A stretch of 29,276 bases of DNA from an uncultured Alphaproteobacteria bacterium. GTDB lineage: Bacteria > Pseudomonadota > Alphaproteobacteria > RF32 > CAG-239. The stretch spans positions 1 to 29,276 of the forward strand of contig CAKQUE010000014.1 in the NCBI GenBank assembly GCA_934277435.1. The letters are read 5' to 3'. Below the pieces are notes generated by a model. It made no database searches and had not been told where the DNA came from. It saw only the letters and a list, made by a program, of their open reading frames with translations. This document shows, piece after piece, positions 29,255 to 29,276 of the stretch (positions are counted from its first letter, which is position 1; the number at the start of each line of letters is the position of its first letter). A program made the position numbers and the translations under genes.

Positions 29255-29276
29255 TTTGAGAGGGATTGGCTGCGCT

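Larger units (their letters stand above)
28781..29276. repeat. 161-bp GC-rich tandem repeat array, at least three copies, cut by window end
   Basis: Copies start at 28781, 28942, 29103 and 29264 (the last cut after 13 bases), an exact 161-bp period. Copies 1 and 2 differ at about eight positions and 2 and 3 at about five. Each unit has a GC-rich 5' half with the hairpin GGCGCTTCGCC, then GAACCC with GGGTTC (6-bp stem), the tRNA T-arm-like GGTTCAAATCCC followed by a CCCGTCA acceptor-like end without CCA, and then a hairpin that is a terminator on the minus strand. GC is clearly above that of the window. The open frames inside (about 100 residues) repeat with the unit and look spurious. No complete tRNA fold was found. 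Confidence 0.9.

Overview
The window looks like chromosomal DNA of an AT-rich alphaproteobacterium. The evidence is the gene content and order: a TolC gene, then a PopZ-like DUF2497 gene, then valS; rpsB-tsf; ParE of the alphaproteobacterial length; PtsP (EI-Ntr); and a lone RF32-type pseudopilin with an SMVEMLG N-terminus. The low GC, small housekeeping genes and pilin type suggest an uncultured, possibly gut-associated lineage. That placement is inference; no 16S gene is present.

Layout. 1-1582: end of an upstream gene (perhaps rpmA), terminator, obgE and rsfS. 1600-2566: a promoter, a run of eight hairpins ending in a terminator (candidate structured RNA or leader), then a type IV pilin-like gene. 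2680-8240 (minus strand): ptsP, rodZ-like, hisS and prfA; the last three are tightly packed. 8271-9203 (plus): a phosphomannose-isomerase-type cupin and an ApaG-domain gene. 9204-10798 (minus): hslO and a small lipoprotein. 10874-11455 (plus): recX, overlapping tail to tail with rlmH (minus). 11955-12440 (minus): an unannotated RNA gene of about 450 nt with its own promoter, four copies of a UAUGAUUAGA plus anti-Shine-Dalgarno linker, and a terminator. 12473-14535 (minus): rpsB with a structured leader, and tsf. 14667-16658 (plus): parE. 16755-18848 (minus): a 697-residue protein I do not recognise. 19052-19549 (plus): a small exported protein. 19766-20824 (plus): trpS. 20890-23364 (minus): glgP. 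23544-28674 (plus): tolC, popZ-like, valS and an OmpA lipoprotein. 28781-29276: a GC-rich 161-bp tandem repeat array that runs off the window.

Most genes serve translation and its quality control (ObgE, RsfS, RF1, HisRS, TrpRS, ValRS, S2, EF-Ts, RlmH, Hsp33), the envelope and cell pole (RodZ-like, TolC, PopZ-like, OmpA lipoprotein, small lipoproteins), nitrogen-type phosphotransfer (PtsP), carbohydrate metabolism (GlgP, cupin), and DNA topology and repair (ParE, RecX). No phage, insertion sequence, toxin-antitoxin or CRISPR locus was found.

The best candidates for undescribed biology are RNA-level: the four-motif RNA at 11955-12405, the hairpin cluster at 1635-1908, three inverted repeats that place the Shine-Dalgarno of the following gene in their 3' arm (apaG-like, lipoprotein, popZ-like), and the 161-bp repeat array with a tRNA T-arm-like segment and a minus-strand terminator in every unit.
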